Shown: positions 17,283 through 26,403 of the stretch, one piece after another
Layout: every line of letters begins with the position of its first letter
Position numbering within the stretch: the first letter of the stretch is position 1
Source of the DNA: JBNLBS01 sp050303415
GTDB lineage: Bacteria > Pseudomonadota > Gammaproteobacteria > Methylococcales > Methylomonadaceae
Length of the DNA stretch: 64,000 nucleotides
NCBI GenBank assembly: GCA_050303415.1
Contig: JBNLBS010000001.1
Span: 173,795-237,794 of the forward strand
Direction: 5' to 3'
Notes under the pieces: model-generated
Databases searched by the model: none
Seen by the model: only the letters and a program-made list of their open reading frames with translations
Told to the model about the DNA's origin: nothing
Made by a program: the position numbers and the translations under genes

Positions 17283-17950
17283 TCTTCACCATCCTGATAC
17301 GTTTTAAGTGCCAGTTGCAAGTCCAACCAGGCAGCCCTTTTATCCAATGGGGATAATAATAAATTTTCGGGATGATTGACAACAATTAGCGGTAAATCCT
17401 GCAACCTGTGTACATGCCCTCTTAACTGATCCAGCTCTAGCTGATTTTGCAATATGTACCGGGCGGCTGACTGCCCCATCACCAAAATTATTTTTGGCTG
17501 CACCAGTTTTGTCTGCTTGATTAAAAAGTCCCGACACTTATCGGCATGGGCCTGAGAAGGATCCTTTCTATTAAGCGGAAGGCATTTTACAACGGAGGTC
17601 AAATAAACCAGCTTCCGAGTCAGACCTATCGCTCTAATCATTTCATTCAACAACAACTCGGCATAGCCGGTTATTGCTTTGACTTCATTGGCTTCATTCA
17701 GCTCCGGCACCAAACCGACCACCATCCAATCCGCCTGTTGATTGCCTTCCCCTAAAAAAGGCTGACAACGCTGCTGAGCCAATTCACAAGCTACACAAGC
17801 CGACACATCCTCTTCAAGCTGTTGCCAGCTTAAGGCCTCTACCCCTGATTTCTGTTCAGCATCGACCGGGGCAGTACACGCAGTTGCTTTAGGCAGCCAA
17901 ACATCAATCCCCATAGCATCAAGATAGTGCAAACGGGTGCTCTTATCCAT
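17279..17950 (-). CDS. Uracil-DNA-glycosylase-superfamily protein, divergent
   Basis: About 223 residues from the ATG at 17950; a GTG lies three codons earlier. Four cysteines at the spacing of an Fe-S type UDG are visible (CVAC, then VVKC and ADKC), followed by VVNHPENLLLSP, the usual HP motif region. However the first active-site motif, usually GEAPG plus an acidic residue, reads GLVPELNEANE here, so catalysis is doubtful. It sits directly before rimI, where other Gammaproteobacteria often carry holD (DNA polymerase III psi). It may act in DNA repair or be a degenerate relative. Confidence 0.65.
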   Translation of the reverse strand: MDKSTRLHYLDAMGIDVWLPKATACTAPVDAEQKSGVEALSWQQLEEDVSACVACELAQQRCQPFLGEGNQQADWMVVGLVPELNEANEVKAITGYAELLLNEMIRAIGLTRKLVYLTSVVKCLPLNRKDPSQAHADKCRDFLIKQTKLVQPKIILVMGQSAARYILQNQLELDQLRGHVHRLQDLPLIVVNHPENLLLSPLDKRAAWLDLQLALKTYQDGEE

Positions 17951-17981
17951 CGTGACCACGTTTAATGAAAGACCACTTTAT

Positions 17982-19526
17982 TTAGACATTGCCTTTTTGC
18001 GGGTGCCTGCGTTGATCCGGTACCTGCAGTTTATTCACTGCATTGATATAGGCTTTAGCCGAAGCAATCACTATGTCGGTATCAGCCCCCAGACCATTAA
18101 CAATCCGACCTGCTTTTTGCAGACGAACTGTAACCTCACCCTGAGCATCAGTGCCATTGGTTATATTGTTGACCGAATACAGCTCTAATGAAGCTCCTGT
18201 TTTTACCAGGCTCTCAATGGCTTTTAGGCTGGCATCAACCGCTCCCCCGCCGGTTGAAGAACCCGTCTGTTCCTGCTCCGCGATTTTCAAGGTGACACTG
18301 GCGCTTGGAATTTCGCCAGTTTCCGAACAAACTTTCAGAGAAACCAGTTTGATATATTCATCTTCTGATTCGAAGCCCACTTCAGAAATCAATGCCTGCA
18401 AATCTTCATCAAAGATTTCATGCTTTTTATCCGCCAATTGTTTAAAGCGGAAAAAAGCATCATTCAATTCAGCTTCCGATTCAAATTCACACCCCAATTC
18501 CAGCATCCGGCTTTTGAATGCATTACGTCCTGAATGCTTGCCCAAGACCATACGATTAGCTGACCAGCCAACATCTTCGGCCCGCATAATCTCGTAGGTC
18601 TCACGGCTTTTTAAAACACCGTCCTGATGAATACCCGATTCATGTGCAAAGGCATTGGTACCGACAATGGCTTTATTTGGCTGCACAGGAAAACCGGTGA
18701 TAGATGACACCAGTTTAGAACAATTCATTATTTCACGGGTATCCAAGCCTGTTTGGCAAGGAAACACATCGGGTCGGGTACGAATCGCCATGACCACTTC
18801 TTCCAAAGAGGCATTACCGGCACGCTCACCCAGGCCATTAATGGTACATTCAACCTGTCGCGCACCATTCATAACTGCCGCCAACGAGTTAGCCACAGCC
18901 AAACCCAAGTCGTTATGGCAATGAACGGAAAAAACCGCCTTATCTGAGTTTGGAATGCGTTCAATCAGGTTACCAATAGTTGCACCAAACTGTTGGGGCA
19001 CACTATACCCAACCGTATCAGGAATATTCAGTGTCGTAGCACCGGCATCAATCACCGCCTCTAAGATACGGCACAAAAAATCTTCTTCCGAACGCCCGGC
19101 ATCTTCAGGTGAAAACTCGACATTATCAGTATATTGACGCGCACGCTTTACCGCCTTAACGGCTAAATCAATCACCTGCTCCGGCTGCATTTTCAACTTC
19201 ATTTGCATATGAATGGGTGAGGTAGCGATAAAAGTATGGATCCTAGAACTGTTCGCACCCTTCAGCGCCTCACCAGCTCGATCAATATCATTATCCAGTG
19301 CTCTGGACAAACCGCAAATTGTACTGTCTTTTACTGTATTGGCAACTGCAGCTACCGCTTCAAAATCACCAATACTGGCAGCTGGAAAACCCGCCTCGAT
19401 CACATCAACTTTCATGCGTTCCAAAGCTTTAGCAATTCTGACCTTCTCATCGCGCGTCATCGATGCGCCCGGACTTTGCTCTCCATCGCGCAAAGTGGTA
19501 TCAAATATTATCAATTTATCTTTCAT
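17982..19526 (-). CDS. leuA: 2-isopropylmalate synthase
   Basis: First committed step of leucine synthesis (acetyl-CoA plus 2-oxoisovalerate). The TIM-barrel part has FDTTLRDGEQSPGASM at the N-terminus and the metal-binding HCHNDLG. The C-terminal LeuA dimer domain (about residue 390 onward) includes SSTGGGAVDAS and is the leucine feedback site. I start it at the ATG at 19526, 6 bp after a GGAG; the frame is open five codons further. The 241 bp to pssA contain no Leu-rich leader peptide, so classical attenuation is not evident. Confidence 0.95.
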   Translation of the reverse strand: MKDKLIIFDTTLRDGEQSPGASMTRDEKVRIAKALERMKVDVIEAGFPAASIGDFEAVAAVANTVKDSTICGLSRALDNDIDRAGEALKGANSSRIHTFIATSPIHMQMKLKMQPEQVIDLAVKAVKRARQYTDNVEFSPEDAGRSEEDFLCRILEAVIDAGATTLNIPDTVGYSVPQQFGATIGNLIERIPNSDKAVFSVHCHNDLGLAVANSLAAVMNGARQVECTINGLGERAGNASLEEVVMAIRTRPDVFPCQTGLDTREIMNCSKLVSSITGFPVQPNKAIVGTNAFAHESGIHQDGVLKSRETYEIMRAEDVGWSANRMVLGKHSGRNAFKSRMLELGCEFESEAELNDAFFRFKQLADKKHEIFDEDLQALISEVGFESEDEYIKLVSLKVCSETGEIPSASVTLKIAEQEQTGSSTGGGAVDASLKAIESLVKTGASLELYSVNNITNGTDAQGEVTVRLQKAGRIVNGLGADTDIVIASAKAYINAVNKLQVPDQRRHPQKGNV

Positions 19527-19767
19527 GGGAACTCCATTCATGGAGAAAGATCAACCATCTCGATTGATCATATAAAAAAAGGGGTTTTTAAAAAAACTGG
19601 ATAGATAATTTATGCCCGACCGGGCAGAAATAAGAGTGAAAGGCTTTGTGTCAAACACACCCATACTGTACCCGTATAAAAAGCGGAAACAATTATTGAA
19701 TTGGTGTCGTTTTGGGCGTTCATAGCAAGCAACTATACTAAAGAAGCGCTTGATTGCCAAGCCTAAA

Positions 19768-20508
19768 TCAGCCATTCCTTGATTGACGTTTTCTACGCCT
19801 CAAAAATAATGTAACAAAAGGACCCGATAACACATAAGCAAATGAAATTAAAAACAAAATAGTTTCCGGCTCTGACATAACAAAGGCAAAAGCCAGCATG
19901 ATACCGATAATCACCACAAAAGGGACTTTGCCTCTTAAGTCGATCTCTTTAAAACTGGAATAGCGAAAGTTACTCACCATCAATAAACCGGTACTGATAG
20001 TCAACACCAGAGCAACAAATTTTAATGCTTCTATATCATAATCATATTTTAAACAGATCCAGATAAAGCCTGCCAAAATAGCCGCCGCGGCAGGACTGGG
20101 CAAGCCTTGAAAATAGCGTTTATCAGCCACCTCGACCTGGGTATTAAACCGGGCCAGTCTTAATGCACCACCAGCCATATGAACAAAGGCGGCAAACAGG
20201 CCCAAACGACCAAAACTGGAAAATGCCCACAAATACATCACTAATGCCGGCGCCACTCCGAAAGACACCATGTCCGATAAACTATCGTATTGCACACCAA
20301 ATTCACTTTGGGTATTGGTTAAACGCGCTACCCGACCATCCAGGCCGTCCAAAATCATGGCGACAAATATGGCAATGGCCGACACTTCAAACCGACCATC
20401 GATAGCAGACGTAATGGCATAAAAACCGGAAAACATTGCCCCTGTAGTAAACAAATTAGGGAGCAAATAAATACCCCTATGGCGAACTGGAGTTTTTTGT
20501 TGCCTCAT
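19768..20508 (-). CDS. pssA: CDP-diacylglycerol--serine O-phosphatidyltransferase
   Basis: 246 residues with several membrane segments. The CDP-alcohol phosphatidyltransferase motif is complete: DGLDGRVAR followed eight residues later by the GxxxDxxxD part (GVQYDSLSD). It makes phosphatidylserine, the precursor of phosphatidylethanolamine, and belongs to the membrane-bound (type II) class. Its place between the ilv and leu genes is a common gene order in Proteobacteria. Confidence 0.93.
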   Translation of the reverse strand: MRQQKTPVRHRGIYLLPNLFTTGAMFSGFYAITSAIDGRFEVSAIAIFVAMILDGLDGRVARLTNTQSEFGVQYDSLSDMVSFGVAPALVMYLWAFSSFGRLGLFAAFVHMAGGALRLARFNTQVEVADKRYFQGLPSPAAAAILAGFIWICLKYDYDIEALKFVALVLTISTGLLMVSNFRYSSFKEIDLRGKVPFVVIIGIMLAFAFVMSEPETILFLISFAYVLSGPFVTLFLRRRKRQSRNG

Positions 20509-20648
20509 AGTAATCCTTCAGGATCCTCAACAGTAATATCTAAAAAAATAATCAGGAAATAATATACCCGACTTTTATAAAATCTATAAAAGAAATAGAC
20601 AAATTAACTACTTTATCTGTTTTTTATTATATATCTTTTTTTAAGCAA

Positions 20649-20686
20649 AAAAGAGCCGGTCGAATATTATACTCGACCGACTCTTT
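20649..20686 (-). terminator. Terminator after PPi-phosphofructokinase
   Basis: Minus strand: AAAGAG-CGGTCGA pairs with TCGACCG-CTCTTT with one mismatch pair, followed by TTTTTT. It ends the transcript from 21939. Confidence 0.85.
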
Positions 20687-20709
20687 GTTTATGATTAACG
20701 CATTTAGGC

Positions 20710-21939
20710 TTAGTGACCGACGTCTACTTTAGCACCTTTGCTTTGACCAATTTCAGATAAGGTTTGGGTAAACCATTCCACATCTATATCAAAAGGTTTG
20801 CCGCCTTTGATACGTGGGAACTCGATAGCCCGTAAAACAAAATTCTGGTCATCGTCATGACCGATCACACCGGCCTCACCACGCAGTGCACATTCAACCG
20901 CCAAATCTGCACACGACTTAATCAAGCGGATATCTTCCGCATTGGCAGCCGCGGCACGTGAGTAGTAACCTGATTTTTGAATCAATGTTTTTTCCGCACC
21001 CAGCATGTCTGCAAATTGCTCACCAAACCACTTACCTGGATTAACAGCATCCAATTTAACATGGCCAAAAGCATCGCGAGGAACTTCTTGTCCATTGGCT
21101 TCCATTTCCGCTACGATAGATTCAACACCAGCACCTTCGGAAATAAAGATATTAACGCAATCCACTTCGTCCATGATCTTACCCAGACGAGCCGCTTCCG
21201 CTTTAATATCCACTTCCATTTCTGGAATAAAAACGCCGTGTACCTCATAAGACTCACGAGACAAACCCAGTTCCGGCAACCATTCACAGTTATCCAGAAT
21301 TTTACGGTATTCAACCGCAGTGGCAGCAGTTAGCCAGCCACAACTACGCCCCATAACTTCATGCACAATCAACATCCGTGGGTTGGCATTATTTTCCGCC
21401 ACGACATTTTTGAAATAATTTGCACCGTGCTCTGCCGCAGTCCATGCACCCAGCGACTGCTTGATCGGGAATACGTCATTATCAACCGTTTTTGGCAAAC
21501 CAATTACGGTCAGACCGTAATCGTTTTTCGCCAGAAAAGCCGCTAAATCTGCGGCAGCTGTATTGGTATCATCACCGCCAATCGTATGCAGCACATCAAC
21601 ACCATCTTTAACCAGCTGGTCAGCAGCCACTTTTTGCGGATCTTCCCCTTCTTTAACCAGGCCGCGTTTAATACAATCAGCGACATTGGTTAATTTCACC
21701 CGACTGTTGCCGATAATTGAACCACCAAATTTTTGCAATAAACCGGCTTTTGCTCTGATTTCAGGTGTTACTGTGTAATAGTCACCCATTAACAGGCCTT
21801 TATAGCCACTACGGTAACAAATGATCTCAATGCTTGGATCAATTTCAGAATAACGCTCAATTAAACTGCCAATGGCAGAGTTTAAGCAAGGGGCCAAACC
21901 GCCCGCTGTTAATATCGCAACTTTTTTTGGTTTACTCAT
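20710..21939 (-). CDS. pfp: Pyrophosphate-dependent 6-phosphofructokinase
   Basis: 409 residues. Phosphorylates fructose 6-phosphate with PPi, reversibly. The PPi-type signatures are visible: TIGGDDTNTAA, where the Asp-Asp marks PPi rather than ATP use, and LPKTVDNDV with the catalytic Asp. Others are ILTAGGLAPCLNSAIG and HEVMGRSCGWL. Methanotrophs use this enzyme in ribulose-monophosphate-linked glycolysis, and it is the strongest metabolic clue to the host. It is a single-gene unit: terminators lie on both sides (20649 and 21970). Confidence 0.93.
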   Translation of the reverse strand: MSKPKKVAILTAGGLAPCLNSAIGSLIERYSEIDPSIEIICYRSGYKGLLMGDYYTVTPEIRAKAGLLQKFGGSIIGNSRVKLTNVADCIKRGLVKEGEDPQKVAADQLVKDGVDVLHTIGGDDTNTAAADLAAFLAKNDYGLTVIGLPKTVDNDVFPIKQSLGAWTAAEHGANYFKNVVAENNANPRMLIVHEVMGRSCGWLTAATAVEYRKILDNCEWLPELGLSRESYEVHGVFIPEMEVDIKAEAARLGKIMDEVDCVNIFISEGAGVESIVAEMEANGQEVPRDAFGHVKLDAVNPGKWFGEQFADMLGAEKTLIQKSGYYSRAAAANAEDIRLIKSCADLAVECALRGEAGVIGHDDDQNFVLRAIEFPRIKGGKPFDIDVEWFTQTLSEIGQSKGAKVDVGH

Positions 21940-21969
21940 GACAAAACTCGTGATTTAGTGATTAAAATG

Positions 21970-21998
21970 AAAAGCCCACCTTAAGAGATGGGCTTTTT
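21970..21998 (-). terminator. Terminator after ilvC
   Basis: AAAAGCCCA (21970-21978) pairs with TGGGCTTTT (21989-21997). Read on the minus strand the stem ends in a T-run, directly after the ilvC stop. Confidence 0.85.
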
Positions 21999-22018
21999 AA
22001 ATCTTACAGAAGATAGGC

Positions 22019-23035
22019 TTAGTTTTTAGCTTTATCAACAATTTTATTCGCTTCAATCCAAGGCATCATTGCTCTTAGTTTTTCACCAACCAGCTCGATT
22101 GGATGCTCTGCATTTAAACGGCGCTTAGCAGTCATTTCCGGATAACCGGTCATGCCTTCCAAGATAAATTTCTTCGCGTATTCACCTGTTTGAATGTTAT
22201 ACAAAGCTTCACGCATTGCTTCACGGCTTTCTTCATTGATAACACGTGGACCGGTAACATACTCACCGTATTCCGCATTATTGGAAATTGAGTAGTTCAT
22301 GTTGGCAATACCGCCTTCAAACATTAAATCTACGATCAATTTTAATTCGTGCAAACATTCAAAATAAGCCATTTCCGGTTCATAACCCGCTTCAACCAGC
22401 GTTTCAAAGCCCATTTTAACCAGCTCAACCGCACCGCCACATAATACTGCTTGCTCACCGAACAGATCAGTTTCAGTTTCATCACGAAAAGTTGTTTCGA
22501 TGATACCTGAGCGACCGCCACCGATAGCAGAAGCATAGGATAAACAAATATCCTTAGCTGTACCTGATGCATCCTGGTGAATCGCGATTAAATCAGGAAT
22601 ACCACCACCGCGAACAAATTCTGAACGTACGGTATGACCCGGCGCTTTTGGTGCAATCATAATCACGTCCAAGTCAGCACGAGGTGCAATTTGGTTGTAT
22701 AAAATAGCAAAACCATGAGCAAAGGCTAAAGCCGCACCTTGTTTCAGATTTGGTTCGATATCAGATTTATATAATTGAGACTGAAATTCATCAGGTGTCA
22801 GCATCATTACAACATCGGCACTGGCAACCGCTTCAGGAACTTCCTTTACAGTCAGGCCATGCGCTTCCGCTTTGGCAACTGATGGCGAACCGGAACGTAA
22901 ACCAACAACAACGTCTACACCGGAATCTTTCAGATTGTTAGCATGTGCATGGCCTTGTGAACCGTATCCAATAATGGCGACTTTTTTACCTTTAATGATC
23001 GAAAGGTCAGCGTCTTTATCGTAATAAACTTGCAT
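22019..23035 (-). CDS. ilvC: Ketol-acid reductoisomerase (NADP+)
   Basis: 338 residues, class I (short) KARI. NADPH-binding GYGSQGHAHANNLKDSG near residue 25; metal-binding acidic residues in DLFGEQ and in the KLIVDLMFEGG region. Second common step of valine and isoleucine synthesis. It lies 91 bp after ilvH; that gap holds a long perfect hairpin (23071-23099). Followed by a terminator, so it ends the ilvB-ilvH-ilvC unit. Confidence 0.97.
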   Translation of the reverse strand: MQVYYDKDADLSIIKGKKVAIIGYGSQGHAHANNLKDSGVDVVVGLRSGSPSVAKAEAHGLTVKEVPEAVASADVVMMLTPDEFQSQLYKSDIEPNLKQGAALAFAHGFAILYNQIAPRADLDVIMIAPKAPGHTVRSEFVRGGGIPDLIAIHQDASGTAKDICLSYASAIGGGRSGIIETTFRDETETDLFGEQAVLCGGAVELVKMGFETLVEAGYEPEMAYFECLHELKLIVDLMFEGGIANMNYSISNNAEYGEYVTGPRVINEESREAMREALYNIQTGEYAKKFILEGMTGYPEMTAKRRLNAEHPIELVGEKLRAMMPWIEANKIVDKAKN

Positions 23036-23070
23036 AAATTTTCCTGTTATTTATTTTATCGAAATCAGTT

Positions 23071-23099
23071 TGCCAAATTGGGCTCCGCCCAATTTGGCA
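23071..23099 (-). repeat. 13-bp perfect inverted repeat between ilvH and ilvC
   Basis: TGCCAAATTGGGC (23071-23083) and GCCCAATTTGGCA (23087-23099) form a perfect 13-bp stem with a 3-nt loop. There is no T-run on either side, so it is not an ordinary terminator. It may stabilise or mark the ilvC message, or be a small mobile palindrome. Confidence 0.65.
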
Positions 23100-23126
23100 T
23101 TCATATTTATTTATGAGCTCAGAACT

Positions 23127-23618
23127 TTATAAATAAAGCCCTTTCTCACCTCTTAGAATGCCCGTTGTGCCTGAACGCACCACTTCAATCACACTGCCAC
23201 TGTCAATGGCATCAATAAAAGCATCTAGCTTGTCAGATGCTCCGGTCATTTCAACAACATAGCTGGTTGCCGTTACATCAATAATCTTGCCCCGAAAAAT
23301 ATCTACCATCCGTTTGATTTCTTCCCGGGTTTCCTCTGTGGTTTTTACCTTAAGCATCATCAATTCACGTTCAATATGAACCGACTCCACCAAGTCAATC
23401 AGCTTAACCACATCAATTAACTTGTTTAACTGCTTGGTGATCTGCTCAATCACATCGTCACTACCGCGAGTAACCAATGTCATACGAGACAAGCTGGGAT
23501 CTTCCGTTGCCGCCACTGTTAACGACTCAATATTGTAGCCACGAGCGGAAAACAAGCCGGATACACGTGACAAGGCACCGGATTCATTTTCAATCAGTAT
23601 GGAAATTATATGCTTCAT
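23127..23618 (-). CDS. ilvH: Acetolactate synthase small (regulatory) subunit
   Basis: 163 residues. The N-terminal ACT domain (HIISILIENESGALSRVSGL) binds valine for feedback inhibition; a second regulatory domain follows. The length equals that of E. coli IlvH. Its ATG overlaps the ilvB stop by one base (TAATG), implying translational coupling of the two subunits. Confidence 0.96.
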   Translation of the reverse strand: MKHIISILIENESGALSRVSGLFSARGYNIESLTVAATEDPSLSRMTLVTRGSDDVIEQITKQLNKLIDVVKLIDLVESVHIERELMMLKVKTTEETREEIKRMVDIFRGKIIDVTATSYVVEMTGASDKLDAFIDAIDSGSVIEVVRSGTTGILRGEKGLYL

Positions 23619-25354
23619 TATGCCAACTCCCTGTCGGTCGGAGTGCCGGGAGCAATCCTTAATTTCATATCATGATGACCTTTACCCGCTTCAATCATCG
23701 GATAAACATTTTCAGTTCTATCGATCATAAAATCCATAAATACCGTACGATCTTTCAACGCAAACGCTTCTTCCAACGCAGGACGCACATCTTCCGGTTT
23801 TTCGATACGCATACCGACATGACCATAGGCTTCCGCCAGTTTGACAAAATCCGGAATAGTATCCATATATGAATGTGAATAACGGCTTTCGTAGGAAAAT
23901 TCCTGCCACTGCCGCACCATGCCCATATAACGGTTATTCAGATTAATAATCTTAACCGGAGTTTTATACTGCAGTGCAGTAGAAAGCTCCTGAATACACA
24001 TCTGGATACTGGCCTCACCGGTAATACATGCCACTTCAGAATCCGGATGCGCCAGCTTAACCCCAATCGCCGCCGGCAAACCAAATCCCATAGTCCCTAA
24101 GCCACCGGAATTAATCCAGCGGCGGGGCTTATCGAAATGATAATACTGGGCAGCATACATCTGATGCTGACCAACATCAGAAGTAATAAAAGCCTCGCCT
24201 TTGGTAATGTCATACAGCTGCTCAACCACATATTGCGGCTTGATCAACTTACTGTCGCGATCATATTCAAGACATTGCACATCCCGCCAGGTATCAATTT
24301 GATTCCACCAGGCCGCCAAAGCCTCCTGATCCGGTGACACCCGCCCTGTCTTGATCAATTCAAGCATCTGTTTCAACACCGGTTTAACTTCGCCAACGAT
24401 AGGCACATCAACCTTAACCGTCTTGGAAATGGATGCCGGATCAATGTCAATGTGAATAATTTTTGAATTTGGGCAAAATTCAGCCAGCTTACCGGTTACC
24501 CTGTCATCAAAACGCGCACCTATAGCAATAATCACATCACTTTCATGCATCGCCATATTGGCTTCATAAGTTCCATGCATACCCAGCATACCAACAAACT
24601 GCTTGTCGGTTGCAGGATAAGCGCCCAAACCCATTAAGGTATTGGTAATCGGGTAACCCAGTACATGTGTAAATTCAGTCAGTTCTTCACTGGCTTCACC
24701 TAAAACCACACCGCCACCCGAATAAATCATCGGCCGTTTAGCTGACAACAGCAGATCAACCGCCTTCTTGATCTGTCCTTTATGCCCTGATACAACAGGG
24801 TTGTAGGACCGGATTGATACCGAATGCGGGTACGAATAAGGTACTTTTACACTGGGGTCAGTAATATCTTTGGGCACATCAACCACTACTGGACCAGGGC
24901 GCCCGGTGGTAGCCACATAAAAAGCCTTTTTAATAGTTTCAGCGATATCATTGACATCCTTAACCAGGAAATTATGTTTCACACATGGGCGGGTAATGCC
25001 GACCATATCAACTTCCTGAAAGGCATCACTACCAATCACAGCCGAAGGCACCTGACCGGAAATCACCACCATTGGAATGGAATCCAAATACGCTGTCGCG
25101 ATACCGGTGACTGCATTCGTCGCGCCCGGACCAGAGGTAACCAACACCACGCCCGGCTTGCCGGTAGAACGCGCATAAGCATCTGCCGAATGCGTTGCGG
25201 CCTGTTCGTGTCGGACCAGAATATGCTTAACATCTTCCTGCTGGAAAATGGCATCATATAAATGTAAAACAGCCCCGCCAGGATAACCGAAGATATATTC
25301 AACACCTTCGTCTTTAAGACTCTGAACTACTATTTGTGCGCCGCTGAGCTCCAC
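23618..25354 (-). CDS. ilvB: Acetolactate synthase large (catalytic) subunit
   Basis: 578 residues, thiamine-diphosphate enzyme making acetolactate or acetohydroxybutyrate. Visible: the catalytic Glu in VRHEQAATHSADAYAR, GDVGQHQM-type region, and the ThDP motif beginning TGEASIQMCIQEL and ending in NNRYMGM. The motif begins with GE where many homologues have GD. The start codon is GTG, preceded by AGGGG. First gene of ilvB-ilvH-ilvC. Nothing in the roughly 300 bp upstream looks like a branched-chain leader peptide. Confidence 0.96.
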   Translation of the reverse strand: MELSGAQIVVQSLKDEGVEYIFGYPGGAVLHLYDAIFQQEDVKHILVRHEQAATHSADAYARSTGKPGVVLVTSGPGATNAVTGIATAYLDSIPMVVISGQVPSAVIGSDAFQEVDMVGITRPCVKHNFLVKDVNDIAETIKKAFYVATTGRPGPVVVDVPKDITDPSVKVPYSYPHSVSIRSYNPVVSGHKGQIKKAVDLLLSAKRPMIYSGGGVVLGEASEELTEFTHVLGYPITNTLMGLGAYPATDKQFVGMLGMHGTYEANMAMHESDVIIAIGARFDDRVTGKLAEFCPNSKIIHIDIDPASISKTVKVDVPIVGEVKPVLKQMLELIKTGRVSPDQEALAAWWNQIDTWRDVQCLEYDRDSKLIKPQYVVEQLYDITKGEAFITSDVGQHQMYAAQYYHFDKPRRWINSGGLGTMGFGLPAAIGVKLAHPDSEVACITGEASIQMCIQELSTALQYKTPVKIINLNNRYMGMVRQWQEFSYESRYSHSYMDTIPDFVKLAEAYGHVGMRIEKPEDVRPALEEAFALKDRTVFMDFMIDRTENVYPMIEAGKGHHDMKLRIAPGTPTDRELA

Positions 25355-25652
25355 AATAACCCCTTAAATAAACTAAAAAACCAGTCTCTTTCGACTATCT
25401 TTAAAATAAAACGCCTTAAACGCCTAAAAATCCACTAAACTACAAACTTTACATTCTATAGTCAAATTTAAACCGGTTATTTTACTAGGTTATTGAAGCA
25501 TTTGTCATTTTCCATTCAAAAAAGATTAGCCAAAGGCTATCACCCTGTTCATACAACTTTGGCAAAAAAAAGTCTTCTTGAGCTTTTTTAACCAAAAAAA
25601 GCTCTACAAAATTCATAATTCCTTACATATAGAGGACGGTCTGCCCAGACAG

Positions 25653-26045
25653 CTACACTGCCCTTGAGTTAACGAGGCTGTGTATTCTTCTGTCTTTTAC
25701 CCTTTGTTCCTTTATCACTGCAGGCGCATCAAGATTTTTAAGCCTGGGATCATTTTTGCTGGTACGATCAAAAAATTCTCTAACAGAAAGCTTAGCCATT
25801 TTAAAAACACTACCATCTATTTGCTTAATGACTCTTTTGGCCAGTTCCGGCGGACAAATTCTAACCAGACCATATTGCAAAACAGAATCCCCAGCATTGC
25901 TCTGCAACTGCATAATTTCAACGTCTGCTATAGGAACGAATAACCTCCCATGTCCCATCAGCCGGGCATTGAAAATTGATTCAATAAACTTGGAAAGTTC
26001 ATACTTATGAATTCCTGATGGAATATTTTGAATAAAAATATTCAT
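25653..26045 (-). CDS. RRM-like RNA-binding protein
   Basis: 130 residues. The start MNIFIQNIPSGIHKYELSKF resembles RNP2 and helix 1 of an RNA-recognition motif, and QYGLVRICPPELAKRVIKQI fits the second half of the fold. The tail (from about residue 90) is basic and charged. The canonical aromatic residues of RNP1 are not all visible, so RNA binding is an inference from the overall pattern. A good ribosome-binding site (AAAGGTGGC) precedes the start. It appears monocistronic. Confidence 0.55.
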   Translation of the reverse strand: MNIFIQNIPSGIHKYELSKFIESIFNARLMGHGRLFVPIADVEIMQLQSNAGDSVLQYGLVRICPPELAKRVIKQIDGSVFKMAKLSVREFFDRTSKNDPRLKNLDAPAVIKEQRVKDRRIHSLVNSRAV

Positions 26046-26403
26046 AAAGCCACCTTTAAAATATACTATATTTTTTCTATATTACATAAAATACCTATTA
26101 AATCAATAAGTAATAATACTTTTAAAGTTTTGAGTTTTTACCTGCCCAAAAATAATTTGACGCCTGAAGTCGATACCTGATTTTTCTCAAATTAATGAAT
26201 ACCCTAATCATTTACTGAACCCAATTCAGTCCGGTTAGGATATAAAACCGGCTGTATAAAATGCTTAAGTCGCTTGAAGATTAAGAACAACCTTGCAAGT
26301 AAAAAAAAGCAGTTATTGGAAAATCTTCTGCTTTAGTATTTAATGATAAAATCACCCGCATAAAGTATCACTAGCTTATTCGCACAATAAATACAGGATA
26401 ACG
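26046..26403. other. AT-rich intergenic region, 358 bp
   Basis: Divergent promoter space between the RRM-like gene and the flavin reductase gene. No small ORF of substance was found. One imperfect hairpin (AAAGCAG at 26306, CTGCTTT at 26328) is present but has no clear role. Confidence 0.5.

Noticed and set aside
19551..19775. A 74-residue minus-strand frame upstream of leuA, considered as a leader peptide or small gene
   Set aside because: It has no run of Leu codons, overlaps the pssA end, lacks a ribosome-binding site and resembles no family. The nearby palindrome (19613-19626) has no T-run.
25580..25603. GAGCTTTTTT / AAAAAAAGCTC inverted repeat after the RRM-like gene
   Set aside because: Mostly A/T pairs with no separate T-tail. 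It could be a weak terminator, but support is too low to list.
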